64,000 bases of DNA. Source: a bacterium (GTDB lineage: Bacteria > Pseudomonadota > Gammaproteobacteria > Burkholderiales > Burkholderiaceae_C). The notes under the pieces are model-generated. The model saw only the letters and a list, made by a program, of their open reading frames with translations. It made no database searches and was not told where the DNA came from. The position numbers and the translations under genes are program-made. The stretch covers positions 43,463 through 107,462 of the forward strand of contig JAVBXK010000028.1 of the NCBI GenBank assembly GCA_030824555.1. The letters run 5' to 3'. Positions 39,840 through 49,304 of this stretch are shown here, in pieces (within the stretch, counting starts at the first letter, position 1; each line of letters opens with the position of its first letter).

Positions 39840-40340
39840 ATGACAACGAAACCACACACTGAATTGACCACGCTCAGCCGCCGCCACGCCTTGTTCATGG
39901 GCGCGGGCGGGCTGGCCATGGGGTTGGGCTGGGCGCTGCAAGCGCGCGCTGCCGCGCCCAAACCCTTGGTCGAGGTCTGGAAAGACCCCAACTGCGGCTG
40001 TTGCAAAGACTGGATCACCCACATGGAAGGCGCGGGCTTTCAGGTCACGGTGCACGACAAAGGCAACAACGCCGCGCGGGCGGCACTGGGCATGCCGCAG
40101 CAGTTTGCCTCGTGCCACACCGCTGTGGTGCAGGGCTATGTGATTGAAGGCCACGTGCCCGCAGCCGACGTCAAGCGCCTGCTGGCCGACAAACCGCAGG
40201 CGCTGGGCCTGGCGGTGCCCGGCATGCCCGTGGGCTCACCGGGCATGGATGGCCCGGTCTACGGTGGCAAACGCGACCCCTACAAAGTGCTGCTGGTGCA
40301 GAAAAACGGCAGCAGCCAGGTGTTCACCAGTTACGCGTGA
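39840..40340 (+). CDS. DUF411 domain-containing metal-binding protein
   Basis: VEVWKDPNCGCCKDWITHMEGAGFQV; CHTAVVQGYVIEGHVPAADVKRLL. Confidence 0.9.
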   Translation: MTTKPHTELTTLSRRHALFMGAGGLAMGLGWALQARAAAPKPLVEVWKDPNCGCCKDWITHMEGAGFQVTVHDKGNNAARAALGMPQQFASCHTAVVQGYVIEGHVPAADVKRLLADKPQALGLAVPGMPVGSPGMDGPVYGGKRDPYKVLLVQKNGSSQVFTSYA

Positions 40341-40410
40341 CGCTGGGCGCGGCAGCATGCCCCCGGTTTGAAAAGGCCCATGGGCATCGGCTTGCAAAAA
40401 AATATTGAAT

Positions 40411-40463
40411 AAAAAAGTGCTTCGCCGCTTTATATATATAGATAGTCAGCTATATATTTGATA
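40411..40463 (-). repeat. Copy of dispersed AT-rich repeat
   Basis: AAAAAAGTGCTTCGCCGCTTTATATATATAGATAGTCAGCTATATATTTGAT. Confidence 0.55.
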
Positions 40464-40470
40464 TTTTCGG

Positions 40471-40520
40471 CGCTGTGTGCGCTGTGTGCGCTGTGTGCGC
40501 TGTGTGCGCTGTGTGCGCTG
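40471..40520 (+). repeat. 9-bp tandem repeat (CGCTGTGTG)x5 plus partial
   Basis: Direct reading. Confidence 0.9.
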
Positions 40521-40625
40521 CCGCACAGTCTTTGGTCGTTCCATGGGGCAATGTATGGCCTGGCGCACAGGGCCTGTGGACAAACTGCCCGCACCCCAAG
40601 GCCGTTTTGTCTGACTGGAACTCAC

Positions 40626-40775
40626 ATGCTTTACACCCTGGCCGTTGTCCTGATTGTTCTTTGGTTGCTGGGTTTGGTGACCTCTACCACCCTGGGTGGG
40701 TTCATCCACGTGCTGCTGGTGATTGCCTTGGTGGTGGTGTTGCTGCGCGTCATCAGCGGACGGCGGCCATTTTGA
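40626..40775 (+). CDS. Small two-TM membrane protein, lmo0937 family-like
   Basis: MLYTLAVVLIVLWLLGLVTSTTLGGFIHVLLVIALVVVLLRVISGRRPF. Confidence 0.7.
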   Translation: MLYTLAVVLIVLWLLGLVTSTTLGGFIHVLLVIALVVVLLRVISGRRPF

Positions 40776-42457
40776 GCCGCTTTGGTCGGGGTGATGATGG
40801 CCCGGACAGGGGCTACAGCAGCGGCGTGCTGAAGGCAGAAGCGCTGCAAAACGCCATCCTGACCAGCGCCAATTTTTCCATCATTGCCACGGACGAAAAA
40901 GGCATCATCCAGCTGTTCAACGTGGGGGCCGAGCAGATGCTGGGCTACCGTGCTGTCGAGGTGATTGACCGCACCCGCCCCAGCGACATGCACGACCCTG
41001 CCGAAGTGCGCGCCCGGGCCCTGGCCCTGAGCGCTGAGCTGGACACCCAAATTGCCCCCGGCTTCGAGGCGCTGGCGTTCAAGGCCTCCAGGGGCATTGA
41101 AGACATTTACGAGCTGACCTACATCCGCAAAGACGGCAGCGCGTTCCCGGCTATCGTGTCCATCACTGCGTTGCGCAACGATGCGGGCGGCATCATTGGC
41201 TACTTGCTGATCGGCACCGACAACTCGGTGCGCCACCGCGTGCAGCAGCAACTGGGCGAGGCGCTGTTGGCCGCAGAAAAGGCCAACCGTGCGAAGACCG
41301 ATTTCATCTCCAGCATGAGCCACGAGCTGCGAACGCCGCTCAACGCCATCCTGGGTTTTGCACAGCTGGTCGATTCGGGCACCCCGCCGCCCACGCCACT
41401 GCAAAAACGCAGCGTCGACCAGATCCTCAAAGCAGGCTGGTACCTGCTGGAGCTGATCAATGAAATCCTGGACCTGGCGCTGATCGAATCGGGCACCGTG
41501 AGCCTGTCGCACGAGCCGGTTTTGTTGTCTGAGGTGCTGGCCGAGTGCCGCTCGATGATGGAGCCGCAGGCACAGCAGCGTCGCATCGGCATGGTGTTTT
41601 TGCCGCTGGATGCGCCCTTCTACGTCATGGCCGACCGCACGCGGCTCAAGCAGGTGATGATCAATGTGCTGTTCAACGCCATCAAATACAACCAGGTGGG
41701 TGGGCATGTCACCGTCAAGTGCACGCTCACACCTGATAACGCCGTGCGCATCAGCGTGCGCGACACCGGACGGGGGCTGGCCCCCGACAAGCTGGCCCAG
41801 TTGTTTCAGCCATTCAACCGGCTGGGGCAAGAGCAGGGCGCTGAAGAAGGCACGGGCATTGGCCTGGTGGTGACGCAGCGGCTGGTGCAGCTGATGGGCG
41901 GCGACATCGGTGCTGACAGCACGCTGGGCGTGGGCAGTGAATTCTGGGTCAGCTTGCCCCTCACCACGGCACCGCAGCTCGACACGCCGCCTGGCGACCC
42001 GGTGCTGGCCCCTGCGGCGCAAACCCCCATCGCTCTGGATTCGCTGCGCACCTTGCTGTACGTGGAAGACAACCCGGCCAACCTGGAGCTGGTCGAGCAG
42101 GTGATTGCCCGCCGCGCCGACCTGCGCCTGCTCAGCGCGGCCGACGCCAGCCTGGGCATTGAATTTGCCCGCCTGTACCAGCCCGCTGTGGTGCTGATGG
42201 ACCTCAACCTGCCGGGCCTGAATGGCACGGATGCCATGCGCATCCTGCGGGCCGACCCGAGCACGGCCCACATTCCCATCATTGCGCTGAGCGCCAACGC
42301 CGTGCCGCGCGACATCCAAAAAGGCATGGACGCCGGCTTTTTTGACTATGTGACCAAACCCTTCAAAGTGCAGCAGTTGCTGGCTGCATTGGACGCGGCA
42401 CTGGTGTTCTCCAGTGCCCGGACCCTCACCACGCACAACAACGAGACAGCCCCATGA
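40772..42457 (+). CDS. PAS - histidine kinase - receiver hybrid
   Basis: PAS; SSMSHELRTPLNAILGF; GRGLAPDKLAQLFQPFNRLG; receiver LLYVEDNPANLELV...VLMDLNLPGLNG. Start uncertain (TTG at 40772 or GTG downstream). Confidence 0.88.
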   Translation: MSRFGRGDDGPDRGYSSGVLKAEALQNAILTSANFSIIATDEKGIIQLFNVGAEQMLGYRAVEVIDRTRPSDMHDPAEVRARALALSAELDTQIAPGFEALAFKASRGIEDIYELTYIRKDGSAFPAIVSITALRNDAGGIIGYLLIGTDNSVRHRVQQQLGEALLAAEKANRAKTDFISSMSHELRTPLNAILGFAQLVDSGTPPPTPLQKRSVDQILKAGWYLLELINEILDLALIESGTVSLSHEPVLLSEVLAECRSMMEPQAQQRRIGMVFLPLDAPFYVMADRTRLKQVMINVLFNAIKYNQVGGHVTVKCTLTPDNAVRISVRDTGRGLAPDKLAQLFQPFNRLGQEQGAEEGTGIGLVVTQRLVQLMGGDIGADSTLGVGSEFWVSLPLTTAPQLDTPPGDPVLAPAAQTPIALDSLRTLLYVEDNPANLELVEQVIARRADLRLLSAADASLGIEFARLYQPAVVLMDLNLPGLNGTDAMRILRADPSTAHIPIIALSANAVPRDIQKGMDAGFFDYVTKPFKVQQLLAALDAALVFSSARTLTTHNNETAP

Positions 42458-43311
42458 CCCTCACCCCCCAGCACATTCTGGATGCCCGCATCCTCATCGT
42501 GGACGACCAGCCAGCCAACGTGAGCCTGCTGGAAGACATGCTTGAAACGACAGGCTACACACAGGTGAGCAGCACCACAGACCCCACCCAGGTGTGTGCG
42601 CTCGACCAACAAACGCCGTTCGACCTGATCCTGCTGGACCTGCAAATGCCGGTGATGGACGGCTTTGAGGTGATGGAAAAACTCAAGGCCACCCATGCCG
42701 ACGGCTACATGCCCGTGCTGGCCATCACCGCACAGCCCGGTCACAAGGTGCGTGCCCTGCAGGCTGGGGCCAAGGACTTCGTCAGCAAACCGTTTGACCT
42801 GCTGGAGGTGAAAACCCGCATCCACAACCTGCTGCAGGTGCGCCTGCTGTACCGGCAGCTCGACAGCCTCAATCAGAAGCTTGAGCAACAGGTGCTGGCA
42901 CGCACGGCCGAGCTGCGCGACAGCGAGGCGCGCTACAAGGCACTCACCGAGCTGTCCACCGATTGGCACTGGGAACAGAACCAAGCGGGTGAGTTCACCC
43001 GCGTGTCGGGGCCGGTGCTGGAAATTCTGGGCCTGACGGCCAATGCAAACGCGCTGGAAGCGGTGTTGACCCACCCTGACGGCGAGGCCGGGCCCACAGA
43101 CGAGCATGGCTGGAACACGGCAGAGCGGGCCGACCTGCAGGCCCGGATTGCATCACGCAACCCGTTTCTCGATGTGCTGTTGACCCGTACCTTGCCCAAC
43201 GGTTTGACCCAGCAATACCGGGTGAGTGGCACGCCGCTGCTGGATGGCCAGTGCAACTTTCTGGGCTACAGGGGTTTTGGTGTGGAGGTTCATGCCGGAT
43301 TGGGAACTTGA
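42454..43311 (+). CDS. Response regulator with C-terminal PAS
   Basis: ILIVDDQPANVSLLEDML, DLILLDLQMPVMDG; ATGA overlap with kinase. Confidence 0.85.
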   Translation: MTLTPQHILDARILIVDDQPANVSLLEDMLETTGYTQVSSTTDPTQVCALDQQTPFDLILLDLQMPVMDGFEVMEKLKATHADGYMPVLAITAQPGHKVRALQAGAKDFVSKPFDLLEVKTRIHNLLQVRLLYRQLDSLNQKLEQQVLARTAELRDSEARYKALTELSTDWHWEQNQAGEFTRVSGPVLEILGLTANANALEAVLTHPDGEAGPTDEHGWNTAERADLQARIASRNPFLDVLLTRTLPNGLTQQYRVSGTPLLDGQCNFLGYRGFGVEVHAGLGT

Positions 43312-43318
43312 TGCCGGG

Positions 43319-44800
43319 TCAATGGGCATCGGCCTGCTTGGCAGCTTGAATGGCATCGCTTGAATCGGCCGAGCTGCCGTTGAAGTACAGGTTCAACGCC
43401 ACCGACACGATGGACGCCAGCAGAATGCCCGACTCGATCAGCGGGTGGATGGCGTGTGGCATCCACTGTTTGAAATTGGGTGCAATCAGCGGGATCATGC
43501 CGATGCCAATGGACACCGCCACGATGAACAGGTTGTGGCGGTTGCCCTTGTAGTCCACCCCGGCCAGGATGCGGATGCCCGTGGCCGCCACCATGCCGAA
43601 CATCACCAGCCCGGCGCCACCCAGCACGAAGGTGGGCAGCGACTCGACCAGCGCCGCCATTTTGGGCAGCAAGCCCAGCACCATCAAAATCACGCCACCG
43701 GCCACGCACACGAAACGGCTTTTCACGCCGGTCACACCCACCAGCCCCACGTTTTGCGAGAAGCTGGTGTACGGGAAGGTGTTGAAAATGCCGCCAATCA
43801 GCGTGCCCAGGCCGTCGGTGCGCAGGCCTGCGGTCAGTGCTTTCTGGTCAATCTTGCGGTCGGTCATGTCGCCCAGGGCCAGGAACATGCCGGTGGATTC
43901 GATCATCACCACCACCATCACCAGGCTCATGGTGACGATCAGCACGGGGTCGAACACCGGCATGGCAATTTCGAACGGCAACACCAGGTCGAACCAACCG
44001 GCTTTGGCCACTTTGTCGAAGTTCATCAGCCCCATGGCGGTGGCGAAGATGCCGCCGATGACGATGCCCAGCAGCACCGAAATGTTGGCCACAAAGCCCT
44101 TGGCATATTTGGCAATCAACAAAATCGACACCAGCACCAGCGTGGCTATGGCGATGTGCGTGGTCTGCGCATACAGCGGGTTGTCCACCGTGCCCACCAG
44201 CGACAGGCCTTTGGGTACTGCCGGTGCGGTGCCGTTGCTGGCCAATGCGGCCACATCGGCCAGCCACTTGGCGTGCTCGGGGTTGACCACCTTGGGGGCC
44301 GTGGGGCCAAACGGGTTGCCAAAAATCCAGTTGATGCCCACGCGCATCAGGCTGATGCCAATGACGGCAATGATCGTGCCCGTGACCACCGGCGGGAAGA
44401 ACCGCAGCATGCGGCTGACCACCGGCGCAATCAATATGGACACCACCCCCGCGCCGATGATGGAGCCAAATATCAGCCCCGCACCCGCCGTGCCAGGGTT
44501 GGCGTTGGCCATGGCCACCATGGGCGCCACCGATGCAAACGTCACGCCCATCATCACCGGCAGCTTGATGCCGAACCATTGCGTGGCCCCCAGCGATTGA
44601 ATGAGCGTGACCAGCCCGCAGCAAAACAGGTCGGCCGAAATGAGCATGGCCACCTGCTCGGGGCTGAGCTTGAGCGCCCGCCCCACGATCAGCGGCACCG
44701 CCACGGCCCCGGCGTACATCACCAACACATGCTGCAAGCCCAGTGCGGCCAGTTTGCCCGTGGGCAGGCGTTCGTCAACGGGATGGGTGGAAACGGTCAT
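43319..44800 (-). CDS. NCS2 nucleobase:cation symporter (xanthine/uric acid/uracil permease family)
   Basis: LGLQHVLVMYAGAVAVPLIVG; VGLVGVTGVKSRFVCVAGGVILMVLGLLPKMAAL. Confidence 0.9.
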   Translation of the reverse strand: MTVSTHPVDERLPTGKLAALGLQHVLVMYAGAVAVPLIVGRALKLSPEQVAMLISADLFCCGLVTLIQSLGATQWFGIKLPVMMGVTFASVAPMVAMANANPGTAGAGLIFGSIIGAGVVSILIAPVVSRMLRFFPPVVTGTIIAVIGISLMRVGINWIFGNPFGPTAPKVVNPEHAKWLADVAALASNGTAPAVPKGLSLVGTVDNPLYAQTTHIAIATLVLVSILLIAKYAKGFVANISVLLGIVIGGIFATAMGLMNFDKVAKAGWFDLVLPFEIAMPVFDPVLIVTMSLVMVVVMIESTGMFLALGDMTDRKIDQKALTAGLRTDGLGTLIGGIFNTFPYTSFSQNVGLVGVTGVKSRFVCVAGGVILMVLGLLPKMAALVESLPTFVLGGAGLVMFGMVAATGIRILAGVDYKGNRHNLFIVAVSIGIGMIPLIAPNFKQWMPHAIHPLIESGILLASIVSVALNLYFNGSSADSSDAIQAAKQADAH

Positions 44801-44830
44801 GCACAACTCCTTCAATCAGGTTTGTAAAAC

Positions 44831-44861
44831 TGTATACAAAATATAAGGTTGTTTGTATACA
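44831..44861. promoter_or_regulatory. Two TGTATACA palindromes upstream of NCS2 permease, putative GntR-type operator
   Basis: TGTATACA at 44831..44838 and 44854..44861, 23 bp apart. Confidence 0.5.
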
Positions 44862-45041
44862 TAATTACCCGGATGGAGGGCGCATGTGCAGCTCAACTGG
44901 TTCACGAATGCCATGCCCATCCGTCACAGGGCGCAAACCCAGCAAGCAAGGCAGCGAGCCGCCACTGGCTAAAAAATCGAAACAGAAATGGCCTAGGCAA
45001 TTTTCTGTATTGGATTGTTTGCTATCAAAATAAATATTTGA

Positions 45042-45091
45042 GCAAGATTTGCTTCCAGCGCTTCATGTGCATCGGCTGGCAGCTATCAAAT
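45042..45091 (-). repeat. Copy of dispersed AT-rich repeat
   Basis: GCAAGATTTGCTTCCAGCGCTTCATGTGCATCGGCTGGCAGCTATCAAAT. Confidence 0.6.
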
Positions 45092-45096
45092 CAGGT

Positions 45097-45765
45097 TCAA
45101 TGCCCATGCCCACAGCAACCCTGTTGTTCAGGTGCCTGCTCCACACCCTGCGCCAACTCCCGCCGTGCCTGCCGCAGCACCTGCCACCCGCCGTGCAAGG
45201 CCAGCGCTGCCATGAGGCCTGCCACGCCCAGGTCGGGCCAGGCGGTGCCGGTGCCGAACACGCCCAGCGCTGCGGCCATCACGGCCAGGTTGCTGATGGC
45301 GTCGTTGCGGGTGCACAGCCACACGCTGCGCATGTTGGCGTCGCCTTCGCGAAAGGCGTACAGCATCCATGCCACGCTCAGGTTGACCGCCAGTGCCAGC
45401 ACGGCCACCACACCCATGGTGGCGGCGTTGGGCACCTGGCCGTGCCACACGCTCCACAGCGCGCTGCCCAGCACATACAGGCCAAAGCCGATCATGCTGG
45501 CGGCTTTCAGCATGGCTGCGCGGGCACGCCAGGCCACGGCGGCGGCCAGCACCGCCAGCGACACGCCGTAGTTGAGCGCGTCGCCTGCAAAGTCCACCGC
45601 GTCGGCGAGCAACGACAGCGAGCCCGCGCTGACACCGCCCACGATTTCCACCACAAACATGGCGGCATTCAGGGCCAAGGCCACCCACAGCACACGGCGG
45701 TAGCGGGGCAGATCCACCAGTTTCTCGGCAGCGGGGGTTTCGTGGTGGCAGCAGTGGGCAGACAT
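45097..45765 (-). CDS. Cation diffusion facilitator (CDF) family transporter
   Basis: ALNAAMFVVEIVGGVSAGSLSLLADAVDFAGDALNYG; HxxxD-type CDF motif; Cys/His-rich termini. Confidence 0.88.
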   Translation of the reverse strand: MSAHCCHHETPAAEKLVDLPRYRRVLWVALALNAAMFVVEIVGGVSAGSLSLLADAVDFAGDALNYGVSLAVLAAAVAWRARAAMLKAASMIGFGLYVLGSALWSVWHGQVPNAATMGVVAVLALAVNLSVAWMLYAFREGDANMRSVWLCTRNDAISNLAVMAAALGVFGTGTAWPDLGVAGLMAALALHGGWQVLRQARRELAQGVEQAPEQQGCCGHGH

Positions 45766-45800
45766 GGTGGGCTCCTGGGGAAAAACTGCCTGTATTTGAA

Positions 45801-45821
45801 ACCCTGTAGCCGCTACAGTGT
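45801..45821. promoter_or_regulatory. CadR/PbrR-type MerR operator
   Basis: ACCCTGTAGCCGCTACAGTGT dyad; TTGACA (minus strand) overlaps, consistent with the divergent CDF promoter. Confidence 0.75.
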
Positions 45822-45826
45822 CAAGC

Positions 45827-46330
45827 ATGCAAATCAAACAACTTGCCGCCGCCACGGGTGTGGACGTTGAAACCGTCCGCTACTACGAAAAACAAGGCCT
45901 GCTGCCCGCCCCGGCCCGGCTGGACAACGGCTACCGCAACTACGAAGCGGCGCACCTGGAGCGCCTGTCGTTCATCAGGCACTGCCGCGCGCTGGACATG
46001 CCGCTGGCCGAGGTGCAGCGCCTGTTGAGTTTCGTGGACGACCCCGCCCGCCACTGCGCCGACGTGAACGAGCTGGTGGACGCGCAGCTCAGTCGCGTGC
46101 GTGCCCGGCTGGCCAGCATGCTGGCACTGGAAAAGCAGCTGGTGCAGTTGCGTGCCCGGTGCACCGTGCCAAATGCTGGCAGTGCTGACGGTGCCGAGAC
46201 CACTGACGATGCTGGCGGGGCGGGACGTGCAGACCGAGCCGACAGTGCGGCCTGCGGCATCCTGGCCGAGCTGGTGTCAGCCGCACACGGCGAGGCGTGC
46301 GCCTGCCACCCAGGGGATGCGCAGCCGTGA
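45827..46330 (+). CDS. cadR: Cd(II)/Pb(II)-responsive MerR regulator
   Basis: MQIKQLAAATGVDVETVRYYEKQGLLPAPARLDNGYRNY; C-terminal HGEACACH metal tail. Confidence 0.9.
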   Translation: MQIKQLAAATGVDVETVRYYEKQGLLPAPARLDNGYRNYEAAHLERLSFIRHCRALDMPLAEVQRLLSFVDDPARHCADVNELVDAQLSRVRARLASMLALEKQLVQLRARCTVPNAGSADGAETTDDAGGAGRADRADSAACGILAELVSAAHGEACACHPGDAQP

Positions 46331-46429
46331 CGGTGGGCAAGACGGTCCTGGGCCCTGTGCATGGCGGGCACACATGCAGCTTTCAGCCTGATGCAGGGTG
46401 AGGACCCGGGGCCTCCACGTCGCCCGCGT

Positions 46430-47680
46430 TCACGCCACGCGTGGCTTGACCAGAGCGGCCGCCTCTTTGGCACGGCTGCGGGCCACTTGCACGTCGGCAT
46501 CGAACGCCAGGGCCACGCCCATGCGGCGCTTGACGAAGCTTTCGGGCTTGCCAAACAAGCGCAGGTCAGTGTTGGGCACGCGCAGGGCATCGGCCACGCC
46601 GTCAAACACCACGCCGGTGGCGTCCACGCCGCCGTAAATCACGGCGCTGGCACCGGGGTTTTTCAGCTTGGTGTTCACCGGCAAACCCAAAATGGCGCGG
46701 GCATGCAGTTCGAATTCGCTTTGCACCTGTGTGGTCAGCGTGACCAGGCCCGTGTCGTGCGGGCGGGGGCTCACTTCGCTGAACCACACCTGCTCGCCCT
46801 TCACAAACAGTTCCACGCCGAACAGGCCCAGGCCGCCGGGTTGGCCGTCGTGCCCCAGCCCCAGGTTGTCGGTCACGGTTTTGGCAATGTGGCGCGACGC
46901 GGCCAGCGCCTTGGGGTCCATGGGGTGGGGTTGCCAGCTTTCCACGTAGTCGCCGCTGACCTGTACGTGGCCAATGGGGTCGCAGAAATGGGTTTCGATG
47001 CGGCCATCTGCACCGCGTGCGCGCACGGTCAGCTGGGTGATTTCGTAGTCGAAGTCAATGAAGCCTTCCACGATCACGCGGCCGTGGCTCACGCGGCCAC
47101 CGGCCATGGCGTAGTCCCAGGCTTTTTGCACGTCGGCCGGGCCGTCAATCTTGCTTTGCCCTTTGCCAGATGAGCTCATCACCGGTTTGACCACGCAGGG
47201 GTAGCCAATGGCGGGGCCACCCACGCCGTCGATGGCGGCTTGCAGCTCGGTCAGCGAGTCGCAAAACTTGTACGGGCTGGTGGGCAGGCCCAGCGTTTCA
47301 GCGGCCAGGCGGCGAATACCTTCACGGTCCATGGTCAGGCGCGCGGCCCGGGCCGTGGGCACCACACGCACGGTGCCTGCGGCCTCCAGCTCTTCGAGCA
47401 TGGGGGTGGCAATGGCCTCGATTTCGGGCACCACCAGGGCAGGGCGCTCGGCTTCGATCAGGCTTTTCAGCTGTGCCGGGTCGCTCATGGTGATGGTGCG
47501 CGCATGGTGCGCCACCTGCTGACCAGGGGCGTTGTCGTAGCGGTCCACGGCAATGGTTTCGACGCCCAGCCGTTGCAGCGCAATCAGCACCTCTTTGCCA
47601 AGTTCGCCAGACCCCAGCAGCATGACTTTGGTTGCGTGGGGGGACAGGGGTGTGCCAAGTGTGGTCATGTTTGAATCCAC
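46430..47680 (-). CDS. purT: Formate-dependent phosphoribosylglycinamide formyltransferase
   Basis: [44 protein letters not shown]-grasp. Confidence 0.95.
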   Translation of the reverse strand: MDSNMTTLGTPLSPHATKVMLLGSGELGKEVLIALQRLGVETIAVDRYDNAPGQQVAHHARTITMSDPAQLKSLIEAERPALVVPEIEAIATPMLEELEAAGTVRVVPTARAARLTMDREGIRRLAAETLGLPTSPYKFCDSLTELQAAIDGVGGPAIGYPCVVKPVMSSSGKGQSKIDGPADVQKAWDYAMAGGRVSHGRVIVEGFIDFDYEITQLTVRARGADGRIETHFCDPIGHVQVSGDYVESWQPHPMDPKALAASRHIAKTVTDNLGLGHDGQPGGLGLFGVELFVKGEQVWFSEVSPRPHDTGLVTLTTQVQSEFELHARAILGLPVNTKLKNPGASAVIYGGVDATGVVFDGVADALRVPNTDLRLFGKPESFVKRRMGVALAFDADVQVARSRAKEAAALVKPRVA

Positions 47681-47811
47681 GCCCTTGCGGGGCGAAAAAT
47701 AAGTGCTGAGCCTTCAACCCGGCGCTGGTTTGGGGTGAAAAACACCTCAGCGCGGGTAGAGGGCGGTGGGGATAAAGCCGGACGCAGGGTTGCCGCCGTG
47801 CGCCAGAAATT

Positions 47812-49194
47812 CTATCGGGCCGACGCACCCGTTTGGTTTGGCCGATGGGGGAGTGCGTGGGTCAGCCTGAAGGCCACCCACAGCGCCAGGCTGCCGAACA
47901 AGGCCGCCCCCGCAGCCTGGCCTGCCAGCACCTCGACCGGCCCGTACTGAGCCCCCCACCAGGCAAACGGCAGGGTGCCCAAGGTGGCGCGTGCCCAGTT
48001 GAACCCGGTGGACCACAGCGGGTGCCCCAGGTTGTTGAAGGCCGCATTGGCCACGAACAGCGCACCCATGAAGAAAAAGCTGGCCGCTATCCACGAGCAA
48101 AAGGCATGCACCATGTCGGCCGCCACGCCTTGCAGCGAAAACAGGCTGATCAAAGGCCCTTGCAACAGGGCTAACAACAGCCAGGCCGCAGCCACGGCGG
48201 CCACCATGAAACCCACACTGGCCCGCAAGCCCGCCTGCACCCGGTCAAACCGGTTGGCCCCCAGGTTTTGCGCCAGCACCGGACCGACCGCACCGCTGAG
48301 CGAATAAATGAGCCCGAACGCCACCGGCACCAGCCTGTCGATGGTGGCCTGGCCCGCCACGGCGGACGGGCCAAACTGCGCCACGCTGTGCGTGACAAAC
48401 GCCGCACTCACAGGCGTGGCCACGTTGGTCAGCACGGCAGGGCCGGCCACGGCAAACAGGGCTTTGGCATCGGCGCGAAGCCGCTTCAGGTTCAGCGGAG
48501 CCAGCAGCTTTTGCACGTGCCACGCACCGTACACCCCTACACCCGCCAGTACCACGCGTGCGATGACCAGCACGGTGGCCGCGCCGTCCAGACCCATGCC
48601 GAACCCGAAAATGAACAGCGGGTCGAGCACGGCGGTCACCAGGGCGGGCACCAGCGTGACCAGCATGGCCCGTCTGGCATCGCCCACCGAACGCAGCAAC
48701 GCACTGCAGGCCATGCCCACGCCCAGCAGCACGGTGCTGGGCAGCGTGATGCACAAAAAACGGTGCGCCAGTTCAAGCACCCGGCCTTCGGCCCCCAATA
48801 GGTGCAGCAGGGGTGTCAGCCAGAACAGCGTGGCCGCCGTCATGGCCACCGCCAGCGCCACGCAAACGACCAGGCTGGACGTGGCCAGCCCACGGGCCTC
48901 GGCCATGCGTTGCGCCCCGATGTGCCGCGACACCACAGCGGCAATGCCGATCAGCATGCCGATGAACACCGACAGGTGAAAGAACCCCACCACCCCGGCA
49001 AAGCCCACCGCCGCCGCAATGGCCTGCTCGCCCAGCATGGAGATGTACAGCAGGTTGATCAGGTCCACCGCAAAAATGGCCACCAGCCCGATCGCCCCCG
49101 TGCCCGCCATGACCACGATGTGCCGCAACAGCGAGCCCGTGACGAAGCGGGGTGTGGGTGCCGCAGGTTTGCCGGATGTGTGGGGGGTGCTCAT
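47812..49194 (-). CDS. MATE family efflux transporter
   Basis: DLINLLYISMLGEQAIAAAVGFAG; multiple TMs. Confidence 0.88.
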   Translation of the reverse strand: MSTPHTSGKPAAPTPRFVTGSLLRHIVVMAGTGAIGLVAIFAVDLINLLYISMLGEQAIAAAVGFAGVVGFFHLSVFIGMLIGIAAVVSRHIGAQRMAEARGLATSSLVVCVALAVAMTAATLFWLTPLLHLLGAEGRVLELAHRFLCITLPSTVLLGVGMACSALLRSVGDARRAMLVTLVPALVTAVLDPLFIFGFGMGLDGAATVLVIARVVLAGVGVYGAWHVQKLLAPLNLKRLRADAKALFAVAGPAVLTNVATPVSAAFVTHSVAQFGPSAVAGQATIDRLVPVAFGLIYSLSGAVGPVLAQNLGANRFDRVQAGLRASVGFMVAAVAAAWLLLALLQGPLISLFSLQGVAADMVHAFCSWIAASFFFMGALFVANAAFNNLGHPLWSTGFNWARATLGTLPFAWWGAQYGPVEVLAGQAAGAALFGSLALWVAFRLTHALPHRPNQTGASAR

Positions 49195-49304
49195 GTGGGG
49201 GCACAGTCTATCGGGCTGCACGGCCAGGGGTGCGCCATGTGCGATACAGGCCGGCCACCAGACCTGATAGCCTCACGCCCTTTGACAGCTTGAGGGCAAG
49301 GCAC

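Noticed and set aside
40471-40520. Possible CRISPR-like tandem array
   Set aside because: 9-bp units with no spacers and no cas genes in the window: simple tandem repeat.
40631-42436. 601-aa minus-strand ORF
   Set aside because: Antisense to the hybrid histidine kinase.
43445-44827. 460-aa plus-strand ORF
   Set aside because: Antisense to the NCS2 permease; extreme His/Gln/Gly composition.
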